A stretch of DNA of 64,000 nucleotides from TMED14 sp002378565. GTDB taxonomy: Bacteria; Bacteroidota; Bacteroidia; Flavobacteriales; Schleiferiaceae. Under the pieces are notes generated by a model that saw nothing but the letters and a program-made list of their open reading frames with translations, was not told where the DNA came from and did no database searches. Position numbers and translations under genes: made by a program. The stretch lies in contig OX044356.1 in NCBI GenBank assembly GCA_943846715.1, forward strand, positions 62,001 through 126,000. The letters run 5' to 3'. Below, piece after piece: positions 19,186 through 28,420 of the stretch; position 1 is the first letter of the stretch; each line of letters opens with the position of its first letter.

Positions 19186-20085
19186 ATGGGAGTGAGTATC
19201 AAAACAATTTTTTCGATTAAGGATTTAGAAAACTTGAGCGGCATTAAGGCGCACACCATTAGAATATGGGAAAAAAGGTACAATCTGCTCGAACCTATAC
19301 GTACGGATACCAATATCAGAACTTATGATATAAATAATTTAATCAAGATCTTAAATATCTCACTCCTCAATCAAAATGGAGTAAAAATTTCAAAAATTGC
19401 AGATTTAAGTCCAGATCAATTACACCAGAGCGTTCGCGAGCTTGTTTTAAGGAAAAACAGCACTGATTATGCCATCAGTGCATTCAAAGTGTCCATGCTT
19501 AAATTTGATCAAGAACACTTTGACAACACGTTTAACCAGCTACTAACCCATCACTCTTTTCGAGAAATCTTCCTTAATGTGATTTTGCGTCTGCTAGAGG
19601 ACATTGGGAATTTATGGACCATAAAGACCATCACGCCTGCGCATGAGCGTTTTATTTCAACCCTTATAAAACAGAAGTTACTCATTAATATAGAGCGTGT
19701 TAAAAGTCAAAATTTGAATCATGCCAAAACCATGGTCTTGTTTTTGCCAATGCATGAATCCCATGACATAGGGCTACTCTATATCCATTTTGAATTATTG
19801 CTGAAGGGTTACAAATCCATTTACTTAGGACCAAGTGTTCCATTAGAGAACCTTAAAGAGCTTCAGAAGCTATTTACTGAGATTGAATACATCAGTTATT
19901 TCACGGTTTCGCCATCAACAGACGATATTGATGCTTATGTTTCTGCTTTGTACAAGGAGGTTTTGTTTAATAAAGATGAACATGTCCATCTTTTAGGAAG
20001 AAAAACAAGACTTATAGACAGCCATAGTCTACCAAAAAACGTTCATCTTCACGATAGTATAAATAGCGTCCTTGATAAGTTCTGA
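19186..20085 (+). CDS. MerR-family regulator with B12-binding-like domain (CarH/LitR-like), probable carotenoid regulator
   Basis: 299 residues. Residues 8-75 are a MerR winged helix (FSIKDLENLSGIKAHTIRIW, then EKRYNLLEP). About 90-170 is the four-helix cap domain, and 180-299 the B12-binding fold. The lower-ligand motif ExHxxG is kept as E191-x-H193-x-x-G196. The cap motif W-x9-EH of CarH proteins reads W144 ... E154-R155 here, and the residue after the Trp is Thr, so the two histidines linked to photosensing are missing. It lies directly upstream of crtI in the same direction. By analogy it represses crt genes; whether it responds to light, B12 or something else is open. Confidence 0.82.
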   Translation: MGVSIKTIFSIKDLENLSGIKAHTIRIWEKRYNLLEPIRTDTNIRTYDINNLIKILNISLLNQNGVKISKIADLSPDQLHQSVRELVLRKNSTDYAISAFKVSMLKFDQEHFDNTFNQLLTHHSFREIFLNVILRLLEDIGNLWTIKTITPAHERFISTLIKQKLLINIERVKSQNLNHAKTMVLFLPMHESHDIGLLYIHFELLLKGYKSIYLGPSVPLENLKELQKLFTEIEYISYFTVSPSTDDIDAYVSALYKEVLFNKDEHVHLLGRKTRLIDSHSLPKNVHLHDSINSVLDKF

Positions 20086-20105
20086 CGCAAAACTTGAATA
20101 ATAAT

Positions 20106-20143
20106 TTTGCTTTTGTCTAATGTTTAACTATGTTTGTTAAACA
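20106..20143 (+). promoter_or_regulatory. crt operon promoter and perfect inverted-repeat operator
   Basis: TTTG (20106-20109) and TATGTTTG (20129-20136) are separated by 19 nt, a good Bacteroidota promoter. The perfect inverted repeat GTTTAAC-N7-GTTAAAC (20122-20142) spans the whole -7 element, and TGTTT-GTT-AAACA (20131-20143) is nested in it. A protein bound here would block transcription. The half-site TTTAAC is shared with the merR promoter. Confidence 0.65.
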
Positions 20144-20163
20144 TAATGGAAATAACAAACCTA

Positions 20164-21651
20164 ATGAAAACAAAGAAGGTATCAATCATAGGTTCTGGCT
20201 TCGCATCCCTAAGTGCTGCATGCTATTTAGCGCAAGCTGGGTATGCCGTAGAGGTGTTTGAGAAAAATGCCCAACTTGGGGGTAGAGCTCGTCAATTTAA
20301 AAAGGAAGGATTCAAATTTGATATGGGTCCTACTTGGTATTGGATGCCTGATGTTTTTGAACGATTCTTCAAAGATTTCAATAAGCATTCTGCAGATTAT
20401 TACTCTTTAGAAAAACTTGGACCTGCTTATAGAATTTATTTTGGTAAGGAGAATACGATCGATGTATCTGAAAACTTCTCAGAAATAGTAAAAACCTTTG
20501 AATCGATAGAAAAAGGTGCTGGCAAGAGATTAGAGAAATTTATCGCGAAAGCGAAAAAAAATTATGATATAGCGATTAAAGACTTGGTTTACAAGCCAGG
20601 ATTAAGTCCGCTAGAGCTGGTGTCTATGCAAACTGCAAGAGAGTTAAAACAGTTTGTTCTTACGATTTCTGACTCTGTAAGAAAAAACTTCAAAGATGAG
20701 AGGTTACGCCAAGTTCTTGAATTTCCCGTTTTATTTCTTGGAGCTAAACCGACAAACACCCCTCTTTTTTACAGCTTTATGAATTATGCCGATTTTGGGC
20801 TTGGAACCTGGTATCCAGAAGGGGGTATGAAAACGGTCGTTGATAGCTTTGTAGAATTAGCAAAAGAACTAGGTGTAGTTTTTTATCTTGATTCTCCGGT
20901 TTCTAAAATCAATGTCGAAAACAATGAAGCCACTTCAATGGAAATAAATGGCAACACAATAGACATAGAGACACTGCTTTCTGGTGCAGATTATGCCCAT
21001 ACAGAAACTTTATTGAGTCCTGTCTATAGAACTTACACAGAGAGCTACTGGAGTCGAAAAACAATGGCCCCATCATCTCTGCTCTTTTACGTAGGTTTTT
21101 CTAAAAAATTAAAAAACGTGCTACATCACACATTGTTTTTTGACGGATCTTTTGAGGAACATGCTGTTGAGATTTATGATACGCCTAAGTGGCCGAGTAA
21201 GCCTTTGTTTTATGCAAGCTTTCCAAGTATTACAGATGAATCTGTTGCGCCACAAGGAAAAGAAGCTGCTACTTTTCTCATACCACTTGCTCCAGACTTA
21301 GAGGACACAGCTGCAATGCGCGATAAGTACTTCAATATCATTCTTGAGCGCCTTGAAAAACTCACCAATCAATCCTTAAAAAATGACATTCTATTTAAAG
21401 AATCTTATTGTGTTCAAGATTTCAAGGATGACTACAATTCATTCAAAGGGAATGCCTACGGCCTAGCCAACACGCTATTTCAAACCGCCTTCCTCCGTCC
21501 AAAATTGAAGAGTAAAAAAGTAAATAATTTATTTTTTACCGGTCAGCTCACCGTTCCTGGACCTGGTGTTCCGCCAGCAATTATTTCAGGAAAAATTGTA
21601 TCAGAACTTATTGTTAAACAAAATAAGCCAGCATATGAAGCAGCTATTTGA
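20164..21651 (+). CDS. crtI: Phytoene desaturase (CrtI-type)
   Basis: 495 residues from ATG 20164 (MKTKKVSIIGSGFASLSAAC). In-frame starts at 20134 (TTG) and 20146 exist, but they lie inside the promoter and operator. The N-terminus holds the FAD-binding GxGxxG-type motif GSGFASLSAA and EKNAQLGGRAR. The C-terminus has the family signature GQLTVPGPGVPPAIISGK. It introduces double bonds into phytoene to give lycopene in the membrane. First gene of the crtI-crtB-crtZ-cyclase operon; its 3' end overlaps crtB by 17 nt. Confidence 0.95.
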   Translation: MKTKKVSIIGSGFASLSAACYLAQAGYAVEVFEKNAQLGGRARQFKKEGFKFDMGPTWYWMPDVFERFFKDFNKHSADYYSLEKLGPAYRIYFGKENTIDVSENFSEIVKTFESIEKGAGKRLEKFIAKAKKNYDIAIKDLVYKPGLSPLELVSMQTARELKQFVLTISDSVRKNFKDERLRQVLEFPVLFLGAKPTNTPLFYSFMNYADFGLGTWYPEGGMKTVVDSFVELAKELGVVFYLDSPVSKINVENNEATSMEINGNTIDIETLLSGADYAHTETLLSPVYRTYTESYWSRKTMAPSSLLFYVGFSKKLKNVLHHTLFFDGSFEEHAVEIYDTPKWPSKPLFYASFPSITDESVAPQGKEAATFLIPLAPDLEDTAAMRDKYFNIILERLEKLTNQSLKNDILFKESYCVQDFKDDYNSFKGNAYGLANTLFQTAFLRPKLKSKKVNNLFFTGQLTVPGPGVPPAIISGKIVSELIVKQNKPAYEAAI

Positions 21652-22474
21652 CGACACCTCCATTAAATGTAGCCAGAATGTTACAGCTATGTATAGCACG
21701 TCATTTTCGTTGGCTGTTAAAATGCTGTCAGCTAAAATCCAGCCAGATATCCATGCTATTTATGGCTTTGTTCGCTTTGCCGATGAAATTGTAGACTCTT
21801 TTCATGACTATGACAAGGAAGCGTTGTTTGATGAGTTTGAAGAAGACCTAAAAACGGCTTTAGCAAGAAAGATAAGCATGAATCCGATTTTAAACTCGTT
21901 TCAATACGTTGTCAACAAGTACAACATTGAATACCGCTTAATCGATGCTTTCATGCAAAGCATGCGTGCAGATTTGCATGTGAAAGACTATGACACGACT
22001 GAGGCTTACGAAGAATACATTCATGGCTCTGCCGATGTTGTAGGACTCATGTGCTTGAAGGTTTTTGTGGATGGGGATGAGGAAAAATACAATCAGTTGA
22101 CATTTTCTGCAGAGAAGTTAGGCAGCGCATTTCAAAAAGTAAATTTTTTACGAGACATTAAAGACGATACGGAATCATTGCAACGCACGTATTTCCCCCA
22201 CCTGGAAGGGCAAACGATAAACAGCAACAATAAGCGCATAATAATTGAAGAGATTGAAGCAGATTTTAAAGCTGCATACCTTGGTGTCAAAGCGCTTCCA
22301 TTAGAAGCCAAATTTGGTGTGTACACGGCTTATGTTTATTATAAGAAACTGCTTGCTAAAATAAAAACCACTCCAGCTGAAGAATTGAAAAAACAACGAA
22401 TACGCATCAGTAATCCAGTTAAATTTCGATTACTTGTGCAGTCTTTTATTAATTACCATCTCAAATTAGTCTAA
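21635..22474 (+). CDS. crtB: Phytoene synthase
   Basis: 279 residues from ATG 21635 (MKQLFDDTSIKCS). The two Asp-rich Mg-diphosphate sites are FADEIVDSFHD (near residue 47) and NFLRDIKDD (near residue 173). YSTSFSLAVKML near the N-terminus and the YIHGSADVVGLMCL segment also match squalene/phytoene synthases. It condenses two geranylgeranyl diphosphates to phytoene, the substrate of crtI. It overlaps the end of crtI, so translation is probably coupled. Confidence 0.95.
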   Translation: MKQLFDDTSIKCSQNVTAMYSTSFSLAVKMLSAKIQPDIHAIYGFVRFADEIVDSFHDYDKEALFDEFEEDLKTALARKISMNPILNSFQYVVNKYNIEYRLIDAFMQSMRADLHVKDYDTTEAYEEYIHGSADVVGLMCLKVFVDGDEEKYNQLTFSAEKLGSAFQKVNFLRDIKDDTESLQRTYFPHLEGQTINSNNKRIIIEEIEADFKAAYLGVKALPLEAKFGVYTAYVYYKKLLAKIKTTPAEELKKQRIRISNPVKFRLLVQSFINYHLKLV

Positions 22475-22514
22475 GGAAGAGAACTTAACTTTACGTATTA
22501 ATATAATAGAATTC

Positions 22515-22976
22515 ATGTTGAGCATAATTTTAATAATTCTTGTCACATTCGTTTGCATGGAAGGCGTTGCATGGTTCATGCATAAATTCGTGATGCACGG
22601 CTTGTTCTGGAACTTGCATGAAGATCATCACAACAAGAAGCTAAGGCCGCACCCGCCTTTTGAGAGAAATGATAGCTTTTTTGTGTTTTTTGCCACATTG
22701 TCAATGTCTTCTTTTGGCCTTTGGTCATTGTATGGCTTTACCCTTTTTCTTGGGATTGGGATTGGTATTTTTATTTATGGCATGGCTTATTTTGTCGTCC
22801 ACGATTTGTTTATCCACCAACGCATAAAAATCTGGAGTCACACAAAAAACCCCTATCTACGTGCCTTAAGGCGTGGGCATAAAATGCACCACAAACACTT
22901 AAACAAAGAAGATGGCGAATCTTTTGGAATGCTTTGGGTGCCCATGAAATATTTCAAGCAAGAATTTCAATCGTAA
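22515..22976 (+). CDS. crtZ: Beta-carotene hydroxylase
   Basis: 153 residues. A membrane di-iron hydroxylase with all four His clusters: HKFVMH (about 23-28), HEDHH (35-39), HDLFIH (98-103) and HKMHHKH (121-127). Two or three transmembrane helices lie between them. It adds 3- and 3'-hydroxyl groups to beta-carotene, so the end product of this cluster is predicted to be zeaxanthin. The stop overlaps the next start (TAATG). Confidence 0.93.
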   Translation: MLSIILIILVTFVCMEGVAWFMHKFVMHGLFWNLHEDHHNKKLRPHPPFERNDSFFVFFATLSMSSFGLWSLYGFTLFLGIGIGIFIYGMAYFVVHDLFIHQRIKIWSHTKNPYLRALRRGHKMHHKHLNKEDGESFGMLWVPMKYFKQEFQS

Positions 22977-23659
22977 TGTCTCTTTACCTCTGGATTGATG
23001 TTTTAGTACTTTCGGTGCCGTTTGCTGTCAGTTTTCATCCTAGATCAAAACTTTACAAGTCTTGGCCTAGTTTATTTACCGCGATATTCCTGGTGCTAAT
23101 CCCCTATATAATTTGGGATAGTTATTTTGCCCAACAAGGCTATTGGGGGTTTAATGATGCCTATTTATCGGGGATCTTCATTTTTCACTTGCCAATAGAA
23201 GAATGGCTCTTTTTTATATGCATTCCTTACGCTTGCCTATTCACACACAAGTCTTTGTTAACGATAAACCCAAAACTTTCGGTTAGCCCAAAGTCGACCA
23301 AGGTCCTATCTGCACTAATAGCTACCGTATTAATAAGCACAGTAGCTTTAAATACAGGTAAAGCGTACACCGCAATTACCGGTCTATTTGCCCTAGTTGC
23401 ACTTGCTTTAGCCTTTAAAACAGATAAGAAGCTGCTTGGTCAATACTACTGTACGTTTTTATTTATGCTTATTCCTTTTTTCATTGTGAATGGCATTCTT
23501 ACGGGCAGCTTCATAGCGGATGAAGTTGTTTGGTACAATGATGCTGAGAACTTGGGTATTAGGCTTTTCACGATTCCTATAGAGGATGTCAGCTATGCAT
23601 TCTCGCTTCTGCTGTTTAATCTCCTTATTTACACCAAATTGACTAGATCTAGAACGTGA
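22976..23659 (+). CDS. Lycopene cyclase, fused CrtYc-CrtYd type
   Basis: 227 residues, almost entirely transmembrane (about seven helices). Two internal halves each carry the short acidic motif of the heterodimeric lycopene cyclases: LPIEEWLFF near residue 76 and IPIEDVSYAF near residue 200. This is the single-chain form found in Bacteroidota, archaea and fungi, not the FAD-dependent CrtY of proteobacteria. It cyclises lycopene to beta-carotene. The start overlaps the crtZ stop by 1 nt. The AT-rich block ends around its stop. Confidence 0.88.
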   Translation: MSLYLWIDVLVLSVPFAVSFHPRSKLYKSWPSLFTAIFLVLIPYIIWDSYFAQQGYWGFNDAYLSGIFIFHLPIEEWLFFICIPYACLFTHKSLLTINPKLSVSPKSTKVLSALIATVLISTVALNTGKAYTAITGLFALVALALAFKTDKKLLGQYYCTFLFMLIPFFIVNGILTGSFIADEVVWYNDAENLGIRLFTIPIEDVSYAFSLLLFNLLIYTKLTRSRT

Positions 23660-23718
23660 AACCCCACGCCCAGCTGGAATAATTGCGAAGCTGTTCTATC
23701 TGCGACAATTAGCCCTAG

Positions 23719-25392
23719 TCAGTCAGCAATTACCGTCACCGATTCCAATGGGTAAGGCTTGGATGAATGGATCACCATGTACCAATCGGAAGTTGGCATC
23801 ACCAAGCTGCTATCCAAAGGCAATGAGAGCATCTGTCCCTTGCCATCAATGAAAAGCTCCAGTTGATCTGCATCAGCGGCTGCAACATGAATATGCAAAC
23901 TGTCATGGCTTGACCAGGGATGGTTGGCAGGCAGTTTCAGCAATTCAACATGGGGCTTGTGGATGGATGTTGTCTGTTCAGGCCCTACCTGGAGAATCGT
24001 GTCATTTTGTGAATCAATACAGGCAAAGGCGTAAAGATTGCTGTGGCCAATCTGAACAGAATCTAAAGCCAAAAGACGGTTATCTGCCTTCAAGGTCTGC
24101 AAAAGCAAACCCCCTTCAATGTGGCCTGTGACATTGTCATGGATGATCAGATCTCCCAAGGTTAAGCTGAGGCTAGGCCTGAAAGCATTGACATGGTATA
24201 GCTTCATGCCCTTGCTGTCATCAAATGGGTCTATGTTCAGATAATGCCCAATGGCTGCGTATTGGAATGCCACTTTCTGGCCATGAAAATGACCATGGTC
24301 TTTCAGCGATTCAGCCAGGGAGATGGCTGCGGACTCCTGGTCGGACAAGGCTTTGGGGTAGGGGTTGTTGATGATGAACACGCCAAGGGTGATGAGCGCT
24401 ACCAGCCAGTAGATGGCATGACGATGCTGACTTTTGCTAACCCATTCCAGGCCTGCGACAGCCAACAATATCAGTGCAGGCAAACTGGTTGTCAAGGTGC
24501 GAGGAAGGCCAGCGGACCCCATGCTGCCAAATGCCCAAAGGCTGGCATGCAAAAGCAGAATGCCAATGGCCATTGCGCCTATCCACCGCAGAGCCCTCAT
24601 CCCCAGGCGGAGAGATTGGGCAAGACCCAAGATCGCCAGAGCCAACACACTGAAGGATGTGAATGCCTGCCAATGGGTCAAGTAATGCGTCCATAGGCCT
24701 TGCCCATAAACCGCTCCCTGGCCACCATAGGGCTGATCACTGAGGATCCAAGTCAAGTCTTTACCAAACAAGGTCACGCCAACCAAGGTGTAAATCAAAG
24801 GGATCCAAGCTGCATGCAACACTTTCAGGCCTTGTCGACTGATGAGTGCCCAGAGCCCCATGCCTGGCAACACCACAATGGCTTCAGGTCGAACTATGAC
24901 CAAAGCCCCTGCAATGCACATAGCCAGAGACCATCGTTGCCTCAGGGCGCTGTGAATGGCCAGCGAAAATCCAGCGATAAACAAGGGTTCTGTCAGCCCA
25001 CCGAGCACCACGTAGCTGAGGCCATTGCTTGCCACCAAAAGCAGAGGGGCTAAGGCATAGGCGCCAAGGTTGAGTTGACGAGCAGATCGCAGGGTCCAGT
25101 AGCTTGCCAGGGCAATCAGCAAGGCGTTGAGCAAGGCAATCCCTTGGGGTCCCGCCTGAGCAGGCAAGCAGGCAATCAAAGTAAAAAGGGGCTTGGCCCA
25201 ATGGTTTACCAGGCCTTCCGGGTGACTGAATCCATGCCTAGCAAAGGCGTAGTGCATCAACCCATCGGTGCTGTCTACCAGGCCCTTTTGCCAGGCAATC
25301 AGGACCAGGTAAAAAAAGAATACCCCCAGGGGAATCAGCCACATCATGTGCTGTTGAGCTTTGCCCCACCAAGATGTCCTGTGGTTAATCAT
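23719..25392 (-). CDS. Multispanning membrane protein, GT-C glycosyltransferase-like
   Basis: 557 residues. About eleven transmembrane helices fill residues 15-345, followed by a 200-residue soluble C-terminal domain. An acidic motif (STDGLMHYAFARHG, about 40-53) after the first helix is where GT-C enzymes carry their catalytic Asp. YVVLGGLTEPL and ALVIVRPEAIVVLPG resemble Bacteroidota polyprenol-sugar transferase-like proteins. The soluble part would face the periplasm. The donor and acceptor are unknown. It starts 19 nt after the TonB-receptor stop, in the same direction. Confidence 0.6.
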   Translation of the reverse strand: MINHRTSWWGKAQQHMMWLIPLGVFFFYLVLIAWQKGLVDSTDGLMHYAFARHGFSHPEGLVNHWAKPLFTLIACLPAQAGPQGIALLNALLIALASYWTLRSARQLNLGAYALAPLLLVASNGLSYVVLGGLTEPLFIAGFSLAIHSALRQRWSLAMCIAGALVIVRPEAIVVLPGMGLWALISRQGLKVLHAAWIPLIYTLVGVTLFGKDLTWILSDQPYGGQGAVYGQGLWTHYLTHWQAFTSFSVLALAILGLAQSLRLGMRALRWIGAMAIGILLLHASLWAFGSMGSAGLPRTLTTSLPALILLAVAGLEWVSKSQHRHAIYWLVALITLGVFIINNPYPKALSDQESAAISLAESLKDHGHFHGQKVAFQYAAIGHYLNIDPFDDSKGMKLYHVNAFRPSLSLTLGDLIIHDNVTGHIEGGLLLQTLKADNRLLALDSVQIGHSNLYAFACIDSQNDTILQVGPEQTTSIHKPHVELLKLPANHPWSSHDSLHIHVAAADADQLELFIDGKGQMLSLPLDSSLVMPTSDWYMVIHSSKPYPLESVTVIAD

Positions 25393-25411
25393 GCAGTAAA
25401 GTTAATCAGGA

Positions 25412-27799
25412 TCAGAACTCCCAGATCATCCCGATGGTGGGAAGCAGGCGACCGGTGTCAGACTGCACCCGCTTTAGGGCGTAGCGGCTGGGGTCATTTT
25501 CATTGGTCATGGGGTCGCCATTGGCGTCACGAACAACCGTGAGGTAGGGCATCAAGGGGACGTTGCTGGACATGACATTTTGCAAGTCTATGAACCAGGT
25601 GTAACTGTGGTGCTTTCGCGCATAGGTCTTGTCCCAACGGATATCCAACATGGAAAAGCCACCCAATCGGCTGCCACTGACATTGGCATAATCAAAGATG
25701 CCGCGTTGAAGCAAGTCCCAGTTGTCCTTCAATGAGGACGTGGCAGAATCAAAGGCCGTGTAAGCCGTGCCAGATGAGTAGCGCCATTTGGCACCAAACT
25801 GCCAACCCTTGCCCCAGACTTTGCCCCATGTTAAACTCATGTGGTGCCTGCTGTCCCAGACGCTAGGCGCCCACTGCTCTCCAGCCTTTCGGGCATCGCT
25901 ATGCCCTAGGTTGTAAGAGGCCATCCACCAATAGGATCCTTTGAGTTTTTGTTGCAGAAAAAGCTCCATGCCGTAGGCCCGGCCTTCCGCATCTGGTGAG
26001 GACATTTGGTCGCCTACCGCCACATAAGCACCGATGGCATTGGCGAAGGGGATGCGACTTTCTGTGAGAAAGGGCGCGTGATCATAGGCCTTGTAGTAGG
26101 TCTCGATAGAGACCCGGTAGGTCTGGCCATTTTGGAACTCCAAGCCAATAGCGCCTTGCCTGACTTGTGTACTGGCAACGGATTCATCCTGGTTGTTGGC
26201 GTGATTGGCCGCCAAGAGAATGGCGGGGGGCAACTGACGGTATTGACCCAAGTTGGCATTCAGGGACCAGTCTTGGCTCAAGTGGTAGCTCATGGCCATG
26301 CGGGGTGAAAGCTGCTTGAGGGGGTTGGTCAGCGAAGCATTCAGGTCTGACATCTCTGTGCGTATGCCGGCACTCACCATCAGTTTATTGTCCATGAAAT
26401 GCTGACTCACCTGGGTGAACGCACTCAAGCTGTTGATGCTCAGGCTTGATTGAATGATGGCTGTGTCGACAGCTTGGCCATTGTGCCGTAATTGCCAAAT
26501 GTCAAAATCCTGCTGACGGCTCACCCATCCCGCGCCATAGGACCATGTCAGGCTTCCCCACTCAACTTCATGTTTGATGTTCATTCGGCGGTTCCGCTCC
26601 TCACCCAAGTAATCCATCTGCTTGTCCTGTTCAAGGTCACTGTTGCCAATGAATTTTTTAGCTTGGTTGCTCACAGCATCTTGGCTGATGACAAGTTCCC
26701 ACCGGCCATTGTCTGTGAACTTCCGGTACCGGGCGCCAATCACTTCAGTGGTTTGCTCCCCTTCTGGAATGTAGCCCACATTGTAAAGCAAGGCGTCGCT
26801 GCCCCTGCCTTCGAGGTAGAGTTTGTAGCTGTCCCATCCGCCAAGCCCAATGATGGTTAGGTCACTGTTTGCATTGATCCGGTGATGGACCCTGAGCTGT
26901 GCATCCTGGTAAGTAGGCAGGACAGGGATATTGAACAGCTTGAAATAATGCTGAGAAAAGGAATTTCTAACGGAAGCTGTCACCAAGGTATTGTCACCAA
27001 CGGGCCCCTCAAAGGTGACGCCATAGTCTGTAGCTCCCAGGGTCCATTTGCTGCCCCACCGGTCAGACCTGGCATTGCGCCCCTCAAGGTTCAATACGCC
27101 AGAAAGGGCATCTCCCACATGGATGGGGAACGCACCAGCGATGAGTTCCATGCCTTGGATGTGATCGAGGTTGACTAGGCTGACCGCACCACCACTTGCT
27201 CCTTGGATGGAGAAATGGTTGACCGTAGGCAAGACAATGCCATCGAGTAAGTAGGCATTTTCTGAGGGGTTGCCACCGCGAAGGGAGATGTTGTAACCAA
27301 AGCTGGCCTTGGGGAGCACCCCGGGAAAGGACTGAATGACCTTGCTTAAATCCATGACGGATCCAGGCATGCGCTGCATCTCTGACCAGTTGATGTTTTT
27401 GATGCCAAGGGGCGTTTCTGTCGTGGCGTGAAAGGCTGTAGCTACAACGGCCACCTCATCCAGGTCAGTGCTTCGATGCACTTCGATGGAAAGGGTGCTT
27501 GGTTTGATGTTAGAAATGCGCACCTCATGGATGGTTTGCATCTGTCCCACTGGGCTGACAGCCCGCACATTACACAGGCCAATAGGCACCTCGCGAAAGA
27601 TAAAATAACCTTGAGAATCAGTCCGGAATTTCTCAGAAAAGTTGGCAGATTGCACTTCCACGGTCCAGTCAGCAAGCCCCTGCTTGTTCAAGGCATTAAG
27701 GACATGGCCATTCAGGATGCCATGGCTTTGTGCCAGGGTGTTGAACGCGAATAGGAAAGTGAGTGTAAAAATCGAAAATGCCCGAAACCATGTTTTCAT
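25412..27799 (-). CDS. TonB-dependent outer-membrane receptor with carboxypeptidase-regulatory-like N-domain
   Basis: 795 residues. A signal peptide (cleavage after NTLAQ) is followed by a CarboxypepD_reg-like beta-sandwich (about 28-110, GILNGHVLNALNKQGLADWT) and then the plug domain (about 125-240, with IQSFPGVLPKASFGYNISLRG and AYLLDGIVLP). The rest is a 22-strand barrel ending in aromatic Phe. It imports a large substrate using TonB-ExbBD energy; exbB and exbD genes are in this window at 45.4-47.7 kb. No SusD partner gene is next to it, so it is not a typical SusCD pair. The substrate is unknown. Confidence 0.88.
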   Translation of the reverse strand: MKTWFRAFSIFTLTFLFAFNTLAQSHGILNGHVLNALNKQGLADWTVEVQSANFSEKFRTDSQGYFIFREVPIGLCNVRAVSPVGQMQTIHEVRISNIKPSTLSIEVHRSTDLDEVAVVATAFHATTETPLGIKNINWSEMQRMPGSVMDLSKVIQSFPGVLPKASFGYNISLRGGNPSENAYLLDGIVLPTVNHFSIQGASGGAVSLVNLDHIQGMELIAGAFPIHVGDALSGVLNLEGRNARSDRWGSKWTLGATDYGVTFEGPVGDNTLVTASVRNSFSQHYFKLFNIPVLPTYQDAQLRVHHRINANSDLTIIGLGGWDSYKLYLEGRGSDALLYNVGYIPEGEQTTEVIGARYRKFTDNGRWELVISQDAVSNQAKKFIGNSDLEQDKQMDYLGEERNRRMNIKHEVEWGSLTWSYGAGWVSRQQDFDIWQLRHNGQAVDTAIIQSSLSINSLSAFTQVSQHFMDNKLMVSAGIRTEMSDLNASLTNPLKQLSPRMAMSYHLSQDWSLNANLGQYRQLPPAILLAANHANNQDESVASTQVRQGAIGLEFQNGQTYRVSIETYYKAYDHAPFLTESRIPFANAIGAYVAVGDQMSSPDAEGRAYGMELFLQQKLKGSYWWMASYNLGHSDARKAGEQWAPSVWDSRHHMSLTWGKVWGKGWQFGAKWRYSSGTAYTAFDSATSSLKDNWDLLQRGIFDYANVSGSRLGGFSMLDIRWDKTYARKHHSYTWFIDLQNVMSSNVPLMPYLTVVRDANGDPMTNENDPSRYALKRVQSDTGRLLPTIGMIWEF

Positions 27800-27856
27800 G
27801 GCGCGAAGTTACTGGGCGTCCCTAGGAGAGAATGCCCGAATACGATAAAAATAACC

Positions 27857-28420
27857 CTATTGGTTGAACTGCGTCATGGCCAGCTGTGGGCCGGCTAGAA
27901 CGAAGGTCTTGATTTGCTCAATAGCGCGTTCAATACCTTGCTCAATGGCTTTGCTTTCATCGGGGTGCCATGCGCCGAGCACATGCTGGATTTGCTGCCC
28001 TTTAGCAAAATCTTGCCCTATGCCAAACCGCAGTCTTGCATAGTCTTGACGACCCAGCACTTCTTGGATATCCTTCAAGCCATTATGGCCGCCATCGCTG
28101 CCACGCAATTTCAGACGGACGTGCCCCAGAGGCAAAGCGATTTCATCCACCAAAACCAACAAGTTGCTCAAGGGAACTTTCTCCTCATTGAGCCAGTAGC
28201 GAACGGCTTTGCCAGAGAGGTTCATGAAGGTTTGTGGCTTGATAAATACCAGGGTTCTCCCCTTGATTTTGATTTCTGCCCGATCTGCATAACGATCTGG
28301 CTTGAACGAAAAAGTGGATGCCTGAGACCAGGCATCCACTAGTTGGAATCCGATGTTGTGTCGGGTGTTGACGTAGTCTACGCCAGGATTCCCTAAACCA
28401 ACAATCAGGTATTTCTTCAT
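27857..28420 (-). CDS. pth: Peptidyl-tRNA hydrolase
   Basis: 187 residues, normal length. The opening YLIVGLGNPGVDYVNTRHNI contains the family start and the catalytic His. KPQTFMNLSGKAVRYWL, LVLVDEIALPLG and RGSDGGHNGLKDI are the other conserved stretches. It recycles peptidyl-tRNA dropped by ribosomes. Its start overlaps the rplY stop by 4 nt, a gene order conserved widely in bacteria. Confidence 0.96.
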   Translation of the reverse strand: MKKYLIVGLGNPGVDYVNTRHNIGFQLVDAWSQASTFSFKPDRYADRAEIKIKGRTLVFIKPQTFMNLSGKAVRYWLNEEKVPLSNLLVLVDEIALPLGHVRLKLRGSDGGHNGLKDIQEVLGRQDYARLRFGIGQDFAKGQQIQHVLGAWHPDESKAIEQGIERAIEQIKTFVLAGPQLAMTQFNQ

